Virus record (IMG/VR): IMGVR_UViG_3300042691_030094 | Coordinates: 1-31,776 of that record | Length of the DNA: 31,776 nucleotides | Origin: a virus | Strand: one strand, 5' to 3' | Shown: positions 8,057 through 15,325 of the stretch, one piece after another | How positions within the stretch are numbered: the stretch's first letter is position 1 | How the letters are laid out: the number at the start of each line of letters is the position of its first letter | Notes under the pieces: generated by a model | Told to the model about the DNA's origin: nothing | Seen by the model: only the letters and a program-made list of their open reading frames with translations | The model's database searches: none | Made by a program: the position numbers and the translations under genes

Positions 8057-8059
8057 ATA
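8052..8059 (+). promoter_or_regulatory. T4-late-promoter-like motif AATAAATA
   Basis: Overlaps the stop codon of the previous gene and ends seven bases before the ATG at 8067. A transcript from it would have almost no leader, and no Shine-Dalgarno is seen, so it is either a leaderless start or a chance match. Confidence 0.35.
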
Positions 8060-8066
8060 TACTATC

Positions 8067-8330
8067 ATGAGCGACACTACCGACATTGAAAAGAAAAGCC
8101 TAGAAGCCCACGTGGAACTGTGCGCCCAGCGTTATAGATTTTTAGAGTCACGTCTTGAAGACGTTGATGGAAAAATTGATGCCGTGGACGCGGTGGTAAG
8201 AGAAGTACATGACATGGTGCAGGCTATCACAGAAAAACGTAATGATCAGTTGGTTAAATGGGGTGTGGGGCTTATCACTTTTCTCACTGGCATCGTTGGA
8301 TATTTGCTTGCGCAATTATTGAGTCGATGA
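8067..8330 (+). CDS. Small membrane-anchored coiled-coil protein (87 aa)
   Basis: Begins MSDTTDIEKKSLEAHVELC; the first 60 residues are a charged helix with heptad-like spacing, and residues about 66-84 form one hydrophobic segment (GVGLITFLTGIVGYLLAQL) ending in SR, so a C-terminal membrane anchor with the N-terminus probably cytoplasmic. This layout (coiled coil plus tail anchor) is like the hemolysin XhlA-type and other small phage membrane proteins near lysis genes, but no lysis gene is visible beside it. The stop forms ATGA with the next gene. Confidence 0.65.
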   Translation: MSDTTDIEKKSLEAHVELCAQRYRFLESRLEDVDGKIDAVDAVVREVHDMVQAITEKRNDQLVKWGVGLITFLTGIVGYLLAQLLSR

Positions 8331-8821
8331 ACTTACCTGACAAAATAATTCGGTTCGCACAACGCGAGCTAGATCTGTTGAAAAACGAGTTAATTTTGCC
8401 CGTTGAACAGGGTTATTTTGTTTTTGGTCAATTTTCTATTCAAAAAGAAAATTCTGGATTTAGTGTGATTAAAAATGATGAATTTCTCGGCACTTTTTCC
8501 AGCGCCAAAATTGCCCTAAGCTATTGTATTGCTGAACGGGCACATAATCATAATTTATCCATTAAAATCCAGCAGCTGGATCAGCACTATTTGTCTGCTA
8601 CAAACAGTTTGAATAGCCGTAAACTCATGGCAAATCGCTGTCGTAACAGTGCTCTTAAAGAAATTCTACACACAAAAATACAGCATAGACGTCAACAGCA
8701 GTATTATCTAGAAAATCAACTTGAAGATTGTGTAAAAATGGCTAAATATTTTTATCTTAGAGGATTAAACAATGAAACTCACCGAACTAGACAAGCAACG
8801 CCCATTAGATCAAGTCACTAA
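8327..8821 (+). CDS. Protein of unknown function (164 aa)
   Basis: Not recognised. The ATG at 8327 overlaps the preceding stop by four bases; the upstream extension of the frame lies inside the previous gene and is rejected. The protein has a small mixed N-terminal domain (to about residue 75) and a long basic helical C-terminal half rich in Gln, Arg, His and Tyr. The end overlaps the next gene by 50 bases, a larger overlap than elsewhere, so the tail beyond about residue 148 is read through the next gene's start. Confidence 0.6.
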   Translation: MNLPDKIIRFAQRELDLLKNELILPVEQGYFVFGQFSIQKENSGFSVIKNDEFLGTFSSAKIALSYCIAERAHNHNLSIKIQQLDQHYLSATNSLNSRKLMANRCRNSALKEILHTKIQHRRQQQYYLENQLEDCVKMAKYFYLRGLNNETHRTRQATPIRSSH

Positions 8822-9467
8822 AGTATTTGAAAATTATTCGGGCACTGCTGCTAATTTTGACTCACTAAATCGTGCGCAAGCTCGCCACATGCTGGCAAGA
8901 GTACGCAACGTGATCAACGAAACTCGTCACAGTCCGCGCTTGCATCGCAGCGAACGCGACCCTGGCTATCTTAAACTCATGATGATGGAACAGGGCCTGT
9001 CACTGCGTATCCAAGAGCTGGATTCTCAGCGCATTGATGAAAGTGAAGTACAGCAAGCTCAGGTTGTGCTGGCTGCACAGGATCTTGTGGACAGCGTGCA
9101 GAGCATGCTTGAAGACGTGAGCGAGATGCAGTTTAAAGAACTACCAGCGCTGGTTGACAGTATTCGCAATCAAGTGGGCACAGCACAAGCAGATCAGTTC
9201 AACACTGACGCCACTGCTGCGCTTCAGGGCATGCTGCAAAATCTTCAAGGTGGCAAACAACAACTGGAGCAGGCGCTGTCTGTGGTAACCGGTCAACAGG
9301 TTGGCATGCCCGGGGATCTAGCAGGTGCTGTAGGCGGCGGAGATGCTGGCGCAGCCTTACCAGGTGCCATGCCCCCAGCAGGCGATGAACTGGATCTTGA
9401 ACTAGATGCCGAACTTGACAGCGATGACACTGGTCCAGCCAAGACCCTAGGACGTGAAAGACGTTAA
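8772..9467 (+). CDS. Virion-type or assembly protein with acidic C-terminus (231 aa)
   Basis: Function not recognised. A good Shine-Dalgarno (AGAGGA, 8760-8765) precedes the ATG by six bases. The first 150 residues are helical and charged; then comes a Gln-rich helix, a Gly/Ala/Pro linker (about 180-206) and an acidic repeat-like stretch (ELDLELDAELDSDDTG) before a basic end. An acidic flexible tail with a helical body is common in scaffold or core proteins of large phages, but the match is only by composition. The stop and the next start share one base (TAATG). Confidence 0.65.
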   Translation: MKLTELDKQRPLDQVTKVFENYSGTAANFDSLNRAQARHMLARVRNVINETRHSPRLHRSERDPGYLKLMMMEQGLSLRIQELDSQRIDESEVQQAQVVLAAQDLVDSVQSMLEDVSEMQFKELPALVDSIRNQVGTAQADQFNTDATAALQGMLQNLQGGKQQLEQALSVVTGQQVGMPGDLAGAVGGGDAGAALPGAMPPAGDELDLELDAELDSDDTGPAKTLGRERR

Positions 9468-9814
9468 TGCTGATTAAAGAAGTTGCAGGCATGGACAATG
9501 GAAAGTTGGCCGCGTTGGCTACGTTTTTGCTCAACCGCGCCAAGGATTCCAATGTTGAAAAAACCTTTCCCTTGGAAAGTTTTGTCAAGCTAGCAAACCA
9601 GATGGGCGTGGCTGTGGACACCGAATCGGTGCGGGATCTAAGCCAACGCCCTCCACTGAATAACATCATTTCAAATGTAACTGACAAAGAAGTTGTGTTC
9701 AAAGGTGCAGACACAGCAGATCAATCTGGTGGCATGCAGCCCATGGCAGTTGATCAAGCACAGGCCACTGTGGATCGCATGGCCAAACGTGCAGCATCCA
9801 AAAAAGGTCTTTAA
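9467..9814 (+). CDS. Protein of unknown function (115 aa)
   Basis: Not recognised. Begins MLIKEVAGMDNGKLAALATF and resembles a small helical domain (residues 1-60) with a low-complexity end rich in Asp, Gln, Ala and Lys. The TAATG junction with the previous gene implies translational coupling, so the two products are probably made together and may act together, for example in head or tail assembly. Confidence 0.62.
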   Translation: MLIKEVAGMDNGKLAALATFLLNRAKDSNVEKTFPLESFVKLANQMGVAVDTESVRDLSQRPPLNNIISNVTDKEVVFKGADTADQSGGMQPMAVDQAQATVDRMAKRAASKKGL

Positions 9815-9829
9815 TAAAACAACAGCAAC

Positions 9830-10246
9830 ATGGCTTATTCCCAACAGGTATTGGATCATTATGAAAATCCCAGGAACGTGGGCAGCTTTGACAAAAACGA
9901 TCCTGAAGTGGGCACTGGTATGGTAGGTGCTCCTGCCTGCGGTGATGTTATGCGACTACAGATAAAGGTGAATGATGCTACAGGTATTATTACAGATGCA
10001 AAATTTAAAACGTATGGCTGCGGATCGGCTATCGCGAGCTCCAGTCTGGTTACAGAGTGGGTCAAAGGAAAAACACTTGATCAAGCCAGAGAAATCAGAA
10101 ACACCAAAATTGCAGAAGAATTAGCATTACCTCCTGTCAAAATACATTGCTCAATTCTTGCAGAAGATGCTATCAAAGCAGCCATAGCAGACTACGTGTC
10201 TAAGCAGCACGTACCTGTGCCAGGCCAAACTTCTCAAACAATCTGA
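9830..10246 (+). CDS. iscU: IscU-type Fe-S cluster scaffold protein
   Basis: 138 aa, full-length scaffold on which Fe-S clusters are built. All ligands are present: C37 and D39 (APACGD), C64 (YGCGSA), H106 and C107 (KIHCS). The LPPVK motif (100-104), which in E. coli IscU is bound by the chaperone HscA, is intact. No IscS desulfurase or HscA/B is visible, so it would rely on host sulfur supply and chaperones. The C-terminus extends beyond the typical length by a few residues and overlaps the convergent desaturase gene by 47 bases. An IscA-type gene follows 1.5 kb on. It starts 16 bases after the previous stop with no clear Shine-Dalgarno. Confidence 0.93.
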   Translation: MAYSQQVLDHYENPRNVGSFDKNDPEVGTGMVGAPACGDVMRLQIKVNDATGIITDAKFKTYGCGSAIASSSLVTEWVKGKTLDQAREIRNTKIAEELALPPVKIHCSILAEDAIKAAIADYVSKQHVPVPGQTSQTI

Positions 10247-10907
10247 TATAAAACCATCCTATATCAAATTCCCATGGCTTCATAGATAGCCTTGGATTAG
10301 CAGGCGATAGATGATGATTATTGTGCAGCTCTTCACCGCCAATCCAAAAGCCAATAGGAAAAATATTTCTAGATCGATCCTGAGTTTCGCCATTTCTATA
10401 CCCCCACCAGTGTCCTAGGCCATTAATCACGCCTGCTGCCCAGAAAGGAATCCAGGCCATTTGCACCAACCACATCACAATACCCCAGCCATTAAACAGT
10501 GCAGTGAGCAAGATCAACAATATCACAATACCATGGCTGGGATATCGACTATAAACATGCTGTTCAATCCAATCATCTGGTGTGTGATGCCCTAGCCGGG
10601 CTATCAAGTCTTGATCTTTACTGGCTTCATGGTAAAGTCCAGCACCCCCAAACAGCACTCGCCAGATTCCAAAAATCTGCGGTGAGTGCGGATCTCCAGG
10701 CTGTTCGGTACGCTGATGATGCTGTCTATGAACAGCCACCCACTCACGTGTGACCATGCCTGTGGTCAACCAAAGCCAAAATCTCATAAAGTGAGCAATT
10801 ACAGGATGAAATTGGACAGATCTGTGCGCCTGGCTACGGTGCAAGTAAAGTGTTACTGACAGAATAGTGATATGGGTCATCACCAGGACCAAAAGTGTTT
10901 GTAGCAT
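10200..10907 (-). CDS. Acyl-CoA/fatty acid desaturase
   Basis: 235-aa integral membrane di-iron enzyme that would put a double bond into fatty acyl chains. The three histidine boxes are intact: H23-H28 (HRSQAH), H60/H63/H64 (HRQHH) and H195/H198/H199 (HNNHH), with an extra GLGHWWGYR like the Delta-9 family. Hydrophobic helices sit at the N-terminus (1-20), about 40-52 and 125-165. It is shorter than many bacterial desaturases but not truncated at any motif. It is alone on the minus strand, convergent with iscU, and divergent from the next operon. A product would change membrane fluidity of the infected cell; electron donor would be host ferredoxin or similar. Confidence 0.9.
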   Translation of the reverse strand: MLQTLLVLVMTHITILSVTLYLHRSQAHRSVQFHPVIAHFMRFWLWLTTGMVTREWVAVHRQHHQRTEQPGDPHSPQIFGIWRVLFGGAGLYHEASKDQDLIARLGHHTPDDWIEQHVYSRYPSHGIVILLILLTALFNGWGIVMWLVQMAWIPFWAAGVINGLGHWWGYRNGETQDRSRNIFPIGFWIGGEELHNNHHLSPANPRLSMKPWEFDIGWFYIRLFEKFGLAQVRAA

Positions 10908-10913
10908 TGGTGA

Positions 10914-10921
10914 TATTTAGT
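10914..10921 (-). promoter_or_regulatory. Late-promoter-like motif ACTAAATA (minus strand)
   Basis: Reads ACTAAATA toward the desaturase gene, six bases before its ATG, which has no clear Shine-Dalgarno. Same pattern as the plus-strand late-like motifs placed very close to starts. Confidence 0.3.
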
Positions 10922-10950
10922 TTGTAAAATTTTGTAAAAAATGTTAGCAT
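10922..10950 (+). promoter_or_regulatory. Candidate sigma70-type promoter with extended -10
   Basis: TTGTAA (10922-10927), 17-base spacer, TAGCAT (10945-10950) preceded by TG at 10942-10943. It would start transcription of the 47-aa peptide and the downstream amidotransferase-iscA-deaminase-exonuclease run. Confidence 0.45.
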
Positions 10951-10985
10951 AAGTAGCTATATCTAAACTACTCAACAGGACAATC

Positions 10986-11129
10986 ATGATATTAGAAATG
11001 GTAGTATGGGGATTTTTCTCTGCCTGGGGCTGGATTGGGGCAAATTATATCAAGGACCAGGTTTGGCCTGAAAAACCCGCCGCTGTGGTACAGCCGCAAA
11101 ACTCGCCAAAGGATACTGTATCTAAGTGA
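10986..11129 (+). CDS. 47-aa single-pass membrane peptide
   Basis: A short gene: ATG at 10986 with AGGA (10977-10980) five bases upstream, stop TGA 11127-11129. The first 22 residues are hydrophobic and Trp-rich (VVWGFFSAWGWIGANY), then a short basic/proline tail, so one membrane helix is expected. It is the first gene after a candidate promoter and its stop is overlapped by the GTG of the next gene (GTGA), so it is probably translated. Function unknown; small membrane peptides of this kind in phages include holin-like and superinfection proteins, with no evidence for either. Confidence 0.62.
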   Translation: MILEMVVWGFFSAWGWIGANYIKDQVWPEKPAAVVQPQNSPKDTVSK

Positions 11130-11761
11130 CCCGGGGCTGTATTGCACTGTTTGCGCATCAACCTAGATGTTCTGTACAGAGCATCAACGGTATCATGTTG
11201 GCGCTATCGCCACGCTATAGATTTAAAGTTTTTACTCGACATCCGTTAGAGCAAGATTTTTTTGATGATGTAGATGCTGTGTGCGTACCAGGCGGCATAG
11301 GCGACAGTGACAGTTGGGATTGGCTCATGCGTGAGCATAAGCGTCGTATACGTGAGTTTGTGCGCGATGGTGGTGCATATCTTGGCATCTGCATGGGAGC
11401 GTATTGGGCTGACTCTGACTACTTTGATATCTTGAATCAAGTGCGTGTGAAGCAGTACATTCGCAGTGCGGGCACATGCACACGACGTCCGCATGCAAAA
11501 CACATGCCCATAACCTGGCAAGGTCGGGCAGAGCACATGTATTTTTATGATGGTTGTACCTTTGAATCTCAAGTGCCTTTGAAAGTTGTGGCAAGATACA
11601 GTTCGGGTGCACCCATGGCAGTGATACAGAATCGTATAGGTCTGATTGGTTGTCATCCCGAAGCCGAGCATCATTGGTATCAAGACCATTCTTGGATGCG
11701 CAAACGCTGGAGTGGCACCCAGCATCATCTTTTAGTTGACTTTGTGGAGCAGTTGTTATGA
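11126..11761 (+). CDS. Class I glutamine amidotransferase-like protein (BPL_N family-like)
   Basis: 211 aa with a flavodoxin-like amidotransferase fold. The nucleophile elbow is GICMG with C89; the likely His/Glu partners are H177 and E179 in GCHPEAE. GGIGDSDSWDW (56-66) resembles the entry loop of the family linked to the N-terminal domain of yeast biotin-protein ligase. No synthetase partner domain is present, so the reaction is unknown; a stand-alone hydrolase or amide transfer is possible. The GTG start overlaps the previous stop, and AAAGGA lies about a dozen bases upstream. The stop forms ATGA with the following iscA-like gene. Confidence 0.78.
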   Translation: MTRGCIALFAHQPRCSVQSINGIMLALSPRYRFKVFTRHPLEQDFFDDVDAVCVPGGIGDSDSWDWLMREHKRRIREFVRDGGAYLGICMGAYWADSDYFDILNQVRVKQYIRSAGTCTRRPHAKHMPITWQGRAEHMYFYDGCTFESQVPLKVVARYSSGAPMAVIQNRIGLIGCHPEAEHHWYQDHSWMRKRWSGTQHHLLVDFVEQLL

Positions 11762-12084
11762 TTACACTTACAGAGCTGGCAGCACGAAAAGTGCAACAGC
11801 AGTTGAACAAGCGTGGCAAGGGCGTGGGCATCATGATTGGTGTGCGTACCACAGGTTGCTCTGGTCTGGCCTATAAGCTGGAATATGTTGATTCGCCGCC
11901 GGTGACCAGAGATTATATGACCTATGACAGTCATGGTGTGAAAGTTTACGTGAATGGCAGGGATCTGCCCTATGTTGATGGACTGACCATGGACTGGCGA
12001 CGTCAGGGCTTGAACGAAGGGTTTGATTTTATTAATCCGCAAGAACGAGACCGCTGTGGTTGCGGGGAAAGTTTCAGAATTTGA
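11758..12084 (+). CDS. iscA: IscA/HesB-type Fe-S cluster assembly protein
   Basis: 108 aa, full length. The three conserved cysteines are C34 (TTGCSGLAY) and C100/C102 (DRCGCGESF); GFDFINP before the last pair is also family-typical. Members bind iron or Fe-S clusters and pass them to target proteins. Together with the iscU gene it gives the phage scaffold and carrier steps of Fe-S biogenesis. Coupled to the amidotransferase-like gene by ATGA and to the deaminase by a TTGA overlap, so co-translated. HesB-like genes are known from cyanophages; pairing with IscU is rarer. Confidence 0.92.
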   Translation: MITLTELAARKVQQQLNKRGKGVGIMIGVRTTGCSGLAYKLEYVDSPPVTRDYMTYDSHGVKVYVNGRDLPYVDGLTMDWRRQGLNEGFDFINPQERDRCGCGESFRI

Positions 12085-12545
12085 AAGCAAAATTTATTCA
12101 ACTGTACATGGACTGGGCTGCTCGGGCTGCTGAACTCAGCCCGGCTAGACGTCTTCATGTTGGAGCTGTGATTGTTAAAGATGACACAGTCATCAGTTAT
12201 GGGTATAACGGCATGCCAGCTGGCTGGGATAACAATTGTGAAGATGAAGTGCTTGAAACCACCACAGAAGAAACACGAAATGCCACAGTGATCACAACTC
12301 GCAAGGTGCTGAAAACCAAACCAGAAGTGCTACATGCTGAGTCCAACGCCATAGCCAAATTGGCCAAGAGTAGTAATAGTGGGCGGGATGCAGAATTGTT
12401 TGTTACTCATAGCCCGTGCATGGATTGTGCAAAGCTGATATACCAATCAGGCATACGCAAAGTTTATTTTAAAAATCACTATAGAGATAATGCAGGATTA
12501 GATTTCTTAGAAAAATCAGGAGTTGAAATAGAACATGTTAGTTAA
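12081..12545 (+). CDS. Deoxycytidylate (dCMP) deaminase-type protein
   Basis: 154 aa, zinc-dependent cytidine/deoxycytidylate deaminase fold: HVGAVIVK near the start, HAESNAIAKL with the zinc His and catalytic Glu, and SPCMDCAKLIY with the two zinc cysteines. It would turn dCMP into dUMP, feeding dTTP synthesis beside the ribonucleotide reductase encoded 3 kb on. A TTG at 12081 is chosen because it overlaps the preceding stop (TTGA) and lies after GGGGAAAG; a TTG at 12060 in frame would overlap the iscA gene by 25 bases. A 30-residue acidic/Thr-rich insert (around 49-75) is where relatives carry an extra zinc or allosteric region. Confidence 0.86.
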   Translation: MKAKFIQLYMDWAARAAELSPARRLHVGAVIVKDDTVISYGYNGMPAGWDNNCEDEVLETTTEETRNATVITTRKVLKTKPEVLHAESNAIAKLAKSSNSGRDAELFVTHSPCMDCAKLIYQSGIRKVYFKNHYRDNAGLDFLEKSGVEIEHVS

Positions 12546-13257
12546 CAAATATGATTACACTCCTTTGAGTCGAACCACAGACCTAGATACCAATCGCCGT
12601 TTGTATCTCACGCCTGATGGCCGGCGAGTTCCCAGTGTGACCACGGTATTGGACCGCACCAAGCCCGCGGAAGCCAAACGAGCTCTGCAAGAGTGGCGCA
12701 ATCGCGTGGGCTACAGCCAAGCTCAAGCCATTACCACTGAAGCTGCCAATCGAGGCACACGGATGCACACTTATTTGGAAAAATATGTGCTGTATGGTGC
12801 CTCGCCAGAACGCAGTAAAAACCCTTTCAGTTGGGCCAGCGAAAACATGGCCGAAGTTGTGATTGACCAGGGTCTTAAAAGTCAAGTGTCAGAATTCTGG
12901 GGAGTGGAAATTCCTCTTTATTTTCCTAGGCTGTATGCAGGAACCACTGACGGCGCTGGTATTCACCTGGGCGAGCAAGCTATCCTGGACTACAAGCAAA
13001 CCAATAAACCTAAAAAACGTGAGTGGATTGGGGACTACTTCCTGCAACTTGCAGCCTATGCCCTAGCTCATAATGAAGTGCATGGCACAAACATACGCAA
13101 GGGCGTGATCTTGATGTGTGTTAAGCCCGAGCAAGATGCACAGTTGAACATCATCAACCCACCACAGTATCAAGAATTCATACTCGAGGGAGAGGAATTT
13201 GACCACTACTGCAACGAGTGGTGGAAACGTCTAGAGCTCTACTACCTGACCAGCTAA
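12535..13257 (+). CDS. PD-(D/E)XK-type exonuclease (Cas4/MGME1-like)
   Basis: 240 aa. The nuclease core is visible as GTTDGAG (first metal-binding Asp), AILDYKQTNK (D-x-K motif) and a following QLAAYALAH helix, the order found in the mitochondrial MGME1-like and Cas4-like exonucleases. An N-terminal segment PSVTTVLDRTKP is also typical of this phage family. It would trim DNA ends in replication or recombination. The ATG overlaps the deaminase gene by 11 bases. No Cys cluster for a Fe-S site is seen, so it is not a Fe-S Cas4. A TAAATA motif starts at its stop codon. Confidence 0.82.
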   Translation: MLVNKYDYTPLSRTTDLDTNRRLYLTPDGRRVPSVTTVLDRTKPAEAKRALQEWRNRVGYSQAQAITTEAANRGTRMHTYLEKYVLYGASPERSKNPFSWASENMAEVVIDQGLKSQVSEFWGVEIPLYFPRLYAGTTDGAGIHLGEQAILDYKQTNKPKKREWIGDYFLQLAAYALAHNEVHGTNIRKGVILMCVKPEQDAQLNIINPPQYQEFILEGEEFDHYCNEWWKRLELYYLTS

Positions 13258-13260
13258 ATA
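13253..13260 (+). promoter_or_regulatory. Late-promoter-like motif GCTAAATA
   Basis: TAAATA overlaps the stop of the exonuclease gene and lies 21 bases before the tail-fibre ATG. Two mismatches to TATAAATA; supported mainly by position. Confidence 0.35.
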
Positions 13261-13281
13261 CTGACAACGGGTAAAAAAAAC

Positions 13282-14892
13282 ATGGCTATAGTACAGATTT
13301 CAAGAATCACTCAACGAAAAGGTCTAGCGATTGACCTTCCACAGCTTTCTGGCGGCGAGCTGGGCTATGCAGTAGACGAGCGTAGACTGTTTATTGGTAA
13401 TGGAACTCTAGAAGAAGGTGCGCCTATCATAGGCAACACCGAAATTCTCACTGAATTCAGTAACATTTTTGGACTGCAAGGAACCTATACCTACAGGGGT
13501 GAAGCCGGCGGGTACGTGGTACAGACCGGTCCCAGTGTAGGCGATCCAGTTTCACAAAGTCTACAGGCAAGACTGGACAGTTTTGCTGTGGTCACTGACT
13601 TTGGTGCTGTGGGTGATGGTGTTACAGATGACACTGTGGCCATACAACGAGCCCTGTTCCAGTTATACTGTCGCAGCACTGCCACTAGCACTCGCAGAGG
13701 ATTGTTTTTCCCAGCTGGTGTCTATCTAATCAACGAAACCATTATAATTCCACCTTATGCTTATTTGTATGGCGAAGGTCCGCAGAGCAGCGTGATTAAA
13801 ATGGATCTTCAGTCGGATGTGAGCAGTCTAAATTCCTATGTGGTTAGAACCGGTGATAGCTTGCTACAAACCGGCGCACAGATAGGCAACAATGGTGGTA
13901 TTCGTCCGCAACAGATTGCAGTTGAGCACATGGGGTTTGAAAGTTTACAGGCAATTGATCTTTGCTTGGTAGACTGCGCACAAGGCGTAAGTTTCAGTAA
14001 CTGTGCATTCATTGGTCCAATAACTCAAACCATGTTGGCCACAGGTTTACAAAACAATATTTCTGGGCTCACATTCAACAGTGCCGGTGCATTTGTTACC
14101 AACGATGTGACCATTCACCAGTGCCAGTTCAGCAACACCACTCATGGTATCAAGTGTACAGATGCTACAGAAGCTGTGTCAGTAGACAGCAACAACTTCA
14201 ACACACTGTACGAAGGAGTTATTCTTGATACCTTGAATCCCGCAGTTGGTGGACCTAGAGGTTTCAAGATTACCAACAGCACGTTTGATGTGATTTTCAG
14301 ACGTGGTATTTTCATATCTGATGATGTCTCCATGTGCGGTTCAGTGCACAATTCATTCTTTGATGTGGGTACCAGTTTCACGGGCACGCCCACTGATCCA
14401 GTGATCAGTATCAATGCAGTGACCAACTGTAGTGTGGCAGATCTGTTTGAAAGAACTGATGCTGCGGTAATTGGGTCTGGTTATCCAAGGATTCAAAACA
14501 ACAATCTAGGTGTGATCAGCATTGATAATGGCCAAGTGTTAAGTCTTGGTAACTATCAACTGCAAGCAGCGGTGGTAACTCCTGCACTGGACAATCAAAC
14601 CAACACCACTTTGTTCACAACTGATTCTGGTGGCAGTGGCACTGCTATCACGGGTCAGTATCGTGCGTTCACCGTGAACTATACTCTGACCCGAGGTTCA
14701 GCTTATCGAACCGGTGTGCTTACTGTGGTAAGTGATCCTGGTGTGACTTGGTCAGAAGACTATACTGAAAATGCCACAACTGGTTTTAACTTTAGTGTGG
14801 TTCAAGCAGGCGACACAGTCACAGTTAGATACAGTACCACCAGTACCGGCACAGCAGGCAGTTTGACATACAACATTGAACATCTAGCTTGA
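13282..14892 (+). CDS. Tail fibre/tailspike protein with pectate-lyase-like beta helix
   Basis: 536 aa. The first 45 residues (ISRITQRKGLAIDLPQLSGGELGYAVDERRLFIGNG region) are the attachment module seen at the start of many T4-like and cyanophage fibres. TDFGAVGDGVTDDTVAIQRAL (about 105-125) is the opening of a Pectate_lyase_3 right-handed beta helix, followed by Asn/Ser-rich rungs to about residue 420, and a beta-rich C-terminal domain with TTGFNFSVVQAGDTV. It would bind or cut a surface polysaccharide of the host. No chaperone signature is seen. The next gene starts by TTGA overlap. Confidence 0.85.
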   Translation: MAIVQISRITQRKGLAIDLPQLSGGELGYAVDERRLFIGNGTLEEGAPIIGNTEILTEFSNIFGLQGTYTYRGEAGGYVVQTGPSVGDPVSQSLQARLDSFAVVTDFGAVGDGVTDDTVAIQRALFQLYCRSTATSTRRGLFFPAGVYLINETIIIPPYAYLYGEGPQSSVIKMDLQSDVSSLNSYVVRTGDSLLQTGAQIGNNGGIRPQQIAVEHMGFESLQAIDLCLVDCAQGVSFSNCAFIGPITQTMLATGLQNNISGLTFNSAGAFVTNDVTIHQCQFSNTTHGIKCTDATEAVSVDSNNFNTLYEGVILDTLNPAVGGPRGFKITNSTFDVIFRRGIFISDDVSMCGSVHNSFFDVGTSFTGTPTDPVISINAVTNCSVADLFERTDAAVIGSGYPRIQNNNLGVISIDNGQVLSLGNYQLQAAVVTPALDNQTNTTLFTTDSGGSGTAITGQYRAFTVNYTLTRGSAYRTGVLTVVSDPGVTWSEDYTENATTGFNFSVVQAGDTVTVRYSTTSTGTAGSLTYNIEHLA

Positions 14893-15323
14893 AGCTTGTA
14901 GAAAATTTTGAAACACGCCTGGTTCTCTGGGTCAATCTTCGTCAACGATTGGCCAACGCATCCTGTGATGAAATCTGTTCTGAAGTAAACACCTGGTGGT
15001 TCAAACGGCCTTGGTGCCCATATAGATTACACTGGGACGATATACACACTTGGCCAGATCCTTGGGATCTATTGGAAGAAACGGCCTATTGTGATCTTGC
15101 TCGCGGACTTGGTATAATGTATACTATAACCATGCTAGATCATCCTGAACTTCAAGATTGTGTGCTTTTTGAACATGAAACTCACAATTTAGTCCAAGTG
15201 CAGGCAGGAAAATATATACTGAATTATTCCCCCGACAGCATCGTAAATACCAGCCTCGATACTGGTGGCAACAAAAAACGCCGAAGTATAACGCAGGCGC
15301 AAATTAAAAATAGAATAAAGTAA
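14889..15323 (+). CDS. Protein of unknown function (144 aa, TTG start)
   Basis: Not firmly recognised. Rich in Trp and Cys (VNTWWFKRPWCPYRLHWDD, CDLARGLGIMYTI). The CDLARGLG segment and surrounding spacing slightly resemble a transglutaminase-like or lysozyme-assembly module but this is not convincing. The TTG at 14889 overlaps the fibre stop and is preferred because no ATG lies close by; the fibre and this protein are probably co-translated, so a fibre-assembly or fibre-associated role is plausible. It ends three bases before nrdA. Confidence 0.6.
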   Translation: MKLVENFETRLVLWVNLRQRLANASCDEICSEVNTWWFKRPWCPYRLHWDDIHTWPDPWDLLEETAYCDLARGLGIMYTITMLDHPELQDCVLFEHETHNLVQVQAGKYILNYSPDSIVNTSLDTGGNKKRRSITQAQIKNRIK

Positions 15324-15325
15324 AC

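Noticed and set aside
9199-9714. 171-aa minus-strand frame
   Set aside because: Lies over two coupled plus-strand genes with Shine-Dalgarno; no family signal.
11246-11852. Minus-strand frames of 160 and 175 aa opposite the amidotransferase-like gene
   Set aside because: His/Cys/Thr-rich antisense shadows; the plus strand has catalytic motifs and coupled starts.
9830-12084. Host chromosomal contamination as source of iscU/iscA
   Set aside because: The genes are embedded in a tightly overlapping phage-style operon without change in style, and iscS/hscA/fdx that accompany them in bacterial operons are absent.
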